From contig JAPLMW010000093.1 of the NCBI GenBank assembly GCA_026386845.1, positions 1 through 34,115 on the forward strand: a DNA stretch of 34,115 bases. Reading direction: 5' to 3'. Shown in pieces: positions 30,877 through 34,115 of the stretch. Position 1 is the first letter of the stretch. Each line of letters starts with the position of its first letter. Origin of the DNA: Phycisphaerae bacterium (GTDB lineage Bacteria; Planctomycetota; Phycisphaerae; Sedimentisphaerales; UBA12454). The translations under genes were made by a program, and so were the position numbers. The notes beneath the pieces are model-generated. The model was not told the origin of the DNA and did not search any database. It saw only the letters and a program-made list of their open reading frames with translations.

Positions 30877-32625
30877 ATGGCCAAAGACATTCCGATAGAT
30901 CAGTTGAGGGGTCGGACATTGGGCAGAATCCTTGTCAAGATGGGAATTTTGACAAGGGAGAAAGTTCAAGAATGCCTTGTTGTCCAAAAGAAACAAGGTG
31001 GGGGCAAACAGCTTGGCGATGTGATACGCGAGCTTGGTCTGATAGATGAGAAGCAGCTTCGCAAGGCCTTGGCGGCTCAGCGGGGTATGGAGTATGTGGA
31101 CCTTGCCGGCTTAGAACTGTCTCATGAGGTTATTGAACTAATTCCCGCTCAAATGGCTAATGCTTACCGCGTTGTGCCTATACTATATGACAAATCCCAA
31201 AATAGTATGGATGTAGCGATTGATAGTCCGGACAACTTCAAGGCAACCGACGATTTAAGTACGCTAATGGGATTCAAAGTCAAGGCAAAGGTTACTTCCC
31301 CCACTGACCTTAATGATGTTCTCAAGAAATACTATTCCAAGGAGGAGGAGAGTATAAATGACCTTATCGGCAAGCTGGAACAGGATGATTTTCTGGCGGA
31401 ATTCCAGGGCAGAGACCAGAGTATAGACCTCAGCGAACTTAAAGAGCTTGCGGAGTCGAATCCAGTCAAAAAACTGCTGAACCTTGTTTTGCTGCAAGCC
31501 ATCAAAGACAAGGCTTCGGACATACACTTTGAACCGTTTGAAGCCGAGTTCAAGATGCGGTATCGTATTGACGGTGTGCTTTACGAGATGGTTCCTCCGC
31601 CCAAGCATATTGCCGTAGCCCTCAGTTCACGAATAAAAGTTATGGCAAATCTTGACATAGCGGAAAGGCGGCTGCCGCAGGACGGCAGAATTCCGCTGAC
31701 GGTTCAGGGCAATCCGGTTGACCTTCGTGTAAGTATTTTGCCGACGATGTTCGGCGAAAGCGTAGTGCTTCGTGTTCTCGACAGGGCGCAGCTCGATTTG
31801 AAGCTCGAAAATCTCGGTATGGATGCAGAGGATATGAATATAGTCCGGCAGCTGATACAGAAACCCAACGGCATTGTGATTGTAACAGGACCGACCGGCA
31901 GCGGCAAAACGACGACGCTTTACTCTGCGCTTAAGGAACTTAATACTATCGACAGCAAGCTGATTACAACGGAAGACCCTGTCGAATACGATATTGACGG
32001 TATTATTCAGGTGCAGATGAAGCCTGACATAGGCCTGACATTTGCAAGGTGTCTGCGGTCTATATTGCGTCAGGACCCTGATATCATAATGGTCGGAGAA
32101 ATTCGTGACCTTGAGACGGCACAGATTTCAGCACAGTCGTCCCTGACAGGGCACCTTGTTTTTACGACGCTTCACACCAATGACGCTCCCAGTGCGATAG
32201 CAAGACTTTTAGACCTTGGACTTGAGCCGTTTTTGATTACGGCAACTCTTGAAGGTATTGTCGCCCAGAGGCTTGTTCGCAAAATTTGCAAAAACTGCAA
32301 GGAGTCTTATGAGCCGACAGAAGAGCAGCTTTTGGAGCTTGATTTAACGCCTGATATGGTGCGCGGCAAGACATTTTATTACGGCCGCGGCTGCGACCAG
32401 TGCAACAGCACCGGCTACAGAGGCAGAATAGGGATATTTGAAATAATGGTATTTAACGATGAGATACGTGAGCTGGTAATGAATCACAGTTCTACAAACG
32501 TTTTGCGCAATGCCGCCAAAAAGGAGGGGATGAGGATGCTTCGTGAAAAAGGTCTGACTGCGATATATAACGGCCAGACAACTATTGAGGAAGTAGTCAA
32601 AGAAACGATTATGGAAGAAGTATAA
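30877..32625 (+). CDS. PilB/GspE-family secretion ATPase with N-terminal MshEN-like domain (paralog 2)
   Basis: GPTGSGKTTTLYSALKELN, VGEIRDLETAQISAQSSLTGHLVFTTLHTNDAPSAI, CKNC...CDQCNSTGYRGRIGIFEI. Confidence 0.94.
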   Translation: MAKDIPIDQLRGRTLGRILVKMGILTREKVQECLVVQKKQGGGKQLGDVIRELGLIDEKQLRKALAAQRGMEYVDLAGLELSHEVIELIPAQMANAYRVVPILYDKSQNSMDVAIDSPDNFKATDDLSTLMGFKVKAKVTSPTDLNDVLKKYYSKEEESINDLIGKLEQDDFLAEFQGRDQSIDLSELKELAESNPVKKLLNLVLLQAIKDKASDIHFEPFEAEFKMRYRIDGVLYEMVPPPKHIAVALSSRIKVMANLDIAERRLPQDGRIPLTVQGNPVDLRVSILPTMFGESVVLRVLDRAQLDLKLENLGMDAEDMNIVRQLIQKPNGIVIVTGPTGSGKTTTLYSALKELNTIDSKLITTEDPVEYDIDGIIQVQMKPDIGLTFARCLRSILRQDPDIIMVGEIRDLETAQISAQSSLTGHLVFTTLHTNDAPSAIARLLDLGLEPFLITATLEGIVAQRLVRKICKNCKESYEPTEEQLLELDLTPDMVRGKTFYYGRGCDQCNSTGYRGRIGIFEIMVFNDEIRELVMNHSSTNVLRNAAKKEGMRMLREKGLTAIYNGQTTIEEVVKETIMEEV

Positions 32626-32652
32626 ATAATTCAAAATTAAAAAAGGTGATAT

Positions 32653-33897
32653 ATGCCGGTTTTTCAATATGAAGCATTGGACTCAAAAGGCCAGGAGGTA
32701 AAAGGCCAGATAGAGGCTCTCAGCGGCGATGAAGCCCTGAGCAAGATACGGAATATGGGTTATTTTCCCACCAAGCCGCCCAAGCCGAAGGGCGGGGCCC
32801 GTGAAAAGAAGACTGCGGCGGCGAGACCAAAAACGCGTCGCGGAACAGGCGGCAAGGTAAAAATAAAACAGCTTACGCAGTTTGCCCGGCAGCTTTCGAC
32901 GCTTCAGGACGCGGGTCTGCCGATACTTCGTTCACTCAGGATTCTGGAAGAACAGCAGAAGGCGGGCACGTTTAGACGCGTTATCGGCGCTGTAGCTGAT
33001 GATATAGAAGGCGGAGCGACATTGTCGGAGGCGCTCGGTAAATTTCCGCGGGCGTTTAACCGGCTGTTTGTCAATATGGTTGCGGCAGGCGAGGTCGGCG
33101 GCGTGCTTGATGTTATTCTCGCAAGGCTTGCGGACTTTATGGAAAAGTCCGAGCGGCTCAAGGCCAAGGTCAAGGGCGCGATGGTTTATCCGGTTGTGGT
33201 TATGACCGCCGCGTTTGGTATAGTTATGGGATTGATGATAGGAGTAATTCCGAAATTCAGCGAAGTTCTCAAGGAGATGACCGGCGGCGAACTGCCCGCA
33301 CTTACTAAAATTCTTATGGCAATAAGCGACTGGATCGCGTTCAAATGGGGCTGGGCAGTAATGATTGCGATACCGTTCGGAATAGTTTTTACGATGAGGC
33401 TTATAAAAAAGTTTACTCTCGGCAGGTTGATACTTGATATGATTAATCTCAGGCTTCCGGTTATCGGCCAGCTTGTTTACAAGGTTTCTGTCGGGCGATG
33501 GACAAGGACGCTCGGGACTCTTATCGGCGCAGGCGTGCCGATACTCGAGGCGATAAACATAACCGCCGATACCGCGGGCAACGAGGTTTATTCGAATATG
33601 CTTCGCAAGGTATATAACGCTATCCGGCAGGGCGATACGTTCGCAAATCCGCTCAAACAATCCAAGACCGCCGATAGTCTGGTGGTGAATATGATTGATG
33701 TCGGCGAAGAAACAGGCGATATGGACAAGATGCTTACAAAAATCGCGAACAATTACGATGAAGATGTGGATGTGCTTGTCGGCTCACTGATGAGTCTGCT
33801 CGAACCGATAATGATTATTACTCTTGGCAGCATCGTAGGCGTCATCGTTCTGAGCATCTTTCTGCCGATGATAAAAATTATTACATCGCTGATGTAA
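32653..33897 (+). CDS. PilC/GspF-family inner membrane platform protein
   Basis: FQYEALDSKGQEVKGQIEALSGDEALSKIRNMGYFP, FARQLSTLQDAGLPILRSL, GEETGDMDKMLTKIANNYDEDVD, C-terminal TM. Confidence 0.95.
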   Translation: MPVFQYEALDSKGQEVKGQIEALSGDEALSKIRNMGYFPTKPPKPKGGAREKKTAAARPKTRRGTGGKVKIKQLTQFARQLSTLQDAGLPILRSLRILEEQQKAGTFRRVIGAVADDIEGGATLSEALGKFPRAFNRLFVNMVAAGEVGGVLDVILARLADFMEKSERLKAKVKGAMVYPVVVMTAAFGIVMGLMIGVIPKFSEVLKEMTGGELPALTKILMAISDWIAFKWGWAVMIAIPFGIVFTMRLIKKFTLGRLILDMINLRLPVIGQLVYKVSVGRWTRTLGTLIGAGVPILEAINITADTAGNEVYSNMLRKVYNAIRQGDTFANPLKQSKTADSLVVNMIDVGEETGDMDKMLTKIANNYDEDVDVLVGSLMSLLEPIMIITLGSIVGVIVLSIFLPMIKIITSLM

Positions 33898-33905
33898 TTT
33901 AAACA

Positions 33906-33960
33906 GGAAGTAAGGAAGTCCTTCGACAAGCTCAGGACAGGTAAAGAAGTAAGGAAACAA
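33906..33960 (+). repeat. Octamer array interrupted by CCTTCGACAAGCTCAGGACA (33920-33939)
   Basis: GGAAGTAA-GGAAGT-[ccttcgacaagctcaggaca]-GGTAA-AGAAGTAA-GGAA compared with the intact array at 12851. Confidence 0.85.
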
Positions 33961-33964
33961 TTTT

Positions 33965-34075
33965 AAATCGGTGTAATCCGCGAAACTTGTCCGCCATAGC
34001 CTTTGGCGGCGGCGGGTCAGCGGTTAAAAAAGTTAAGATAAATCAGAGTAATCCGTGAAATCAGTGGTTAAAAAA
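33965..34075. repeat. Two copies of a 36-nt repeat (33965-33985+34017-34031; 34040-34075), the first interrupted by a 31-nt GC-rich palindrome
   Basis: AAATCGGTGTAATCCGCGAAA-[31 nt]-TCAGCGGTTAAAAAA vs AAATCAGAGTAATCCGTGAAATCAGTGGTTAAAAAA, 32/36 identical. Confidence 0.9.
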
Positions 34076-34099
34076 CAGTTATTATTGAAAGGTCATAAG

Positions 34100-34115
34100 A
34101 TGGAAACGAAAAAGA
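34100..34115 (+). CDS. Start of a truncated CDS (METKK...), position consistent with a pilin-like gene but product unknown
   Basis: ATG at 34100 preceded by GAAAGGTC; only 5 codons in the window. Confidence 0.4.

Noticed and set aside
1-34115. tRNA, rRNA, CRISPR arrays, prophage or transposase genes
   Set aside because: None recognised on either strand in this window by eye.

Overview
The gene content looks like a Planctomycetota (Phycisphaerae-like) chromosome segment; that taxonomy is inference from gene content and protein style only. Bases 1-10052 (minus strand) are one continuous reading frame of at least 3350 codons that runs off the left edge, so the ORF track (closed ORFs only) misses it. 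It encodes a secreted giant protein made of parallel beta-helix modules separated by InlB-B-repeat-like domains, with an apparently intact I9 prodomain plus S8 subtilase nested inside one beta-helix module. The rest is mostly housekeeping: dapL, a folK-deoxynucleoside kinase fusion interrupted by an in-frame TGA, panC, panD, lgt, bioF, rhomboid protease, an ECF sigma/anti-sigma/periplasmic coiled-coil cassette, rplU, U32 peptidase (RlhA-like), a siroheme-synthase-like dehydrogenase, fumarase beta subunit, a YchF-like GTPase/ATPase, a Zn-alcohol dehydrogenase, a HepT/MntA type VII TA pair, cinA, and a PilB-PilT-PilB-PilC type IV pilus/T2SS cluster. Besides the nested protease, the most notable signal is a population of short palindromic repeats that appear to have inserted in frame into U32 and cinA, at the stop codon of lgt, and into other repeats. 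One case gives a filled/empty-site pair of the same 36-nt repeat within about 110 bp. There is also an octameric RGRRGTAA array family at three gene junctions, and hepT and cinA promoters with overlapping -35 boxes.
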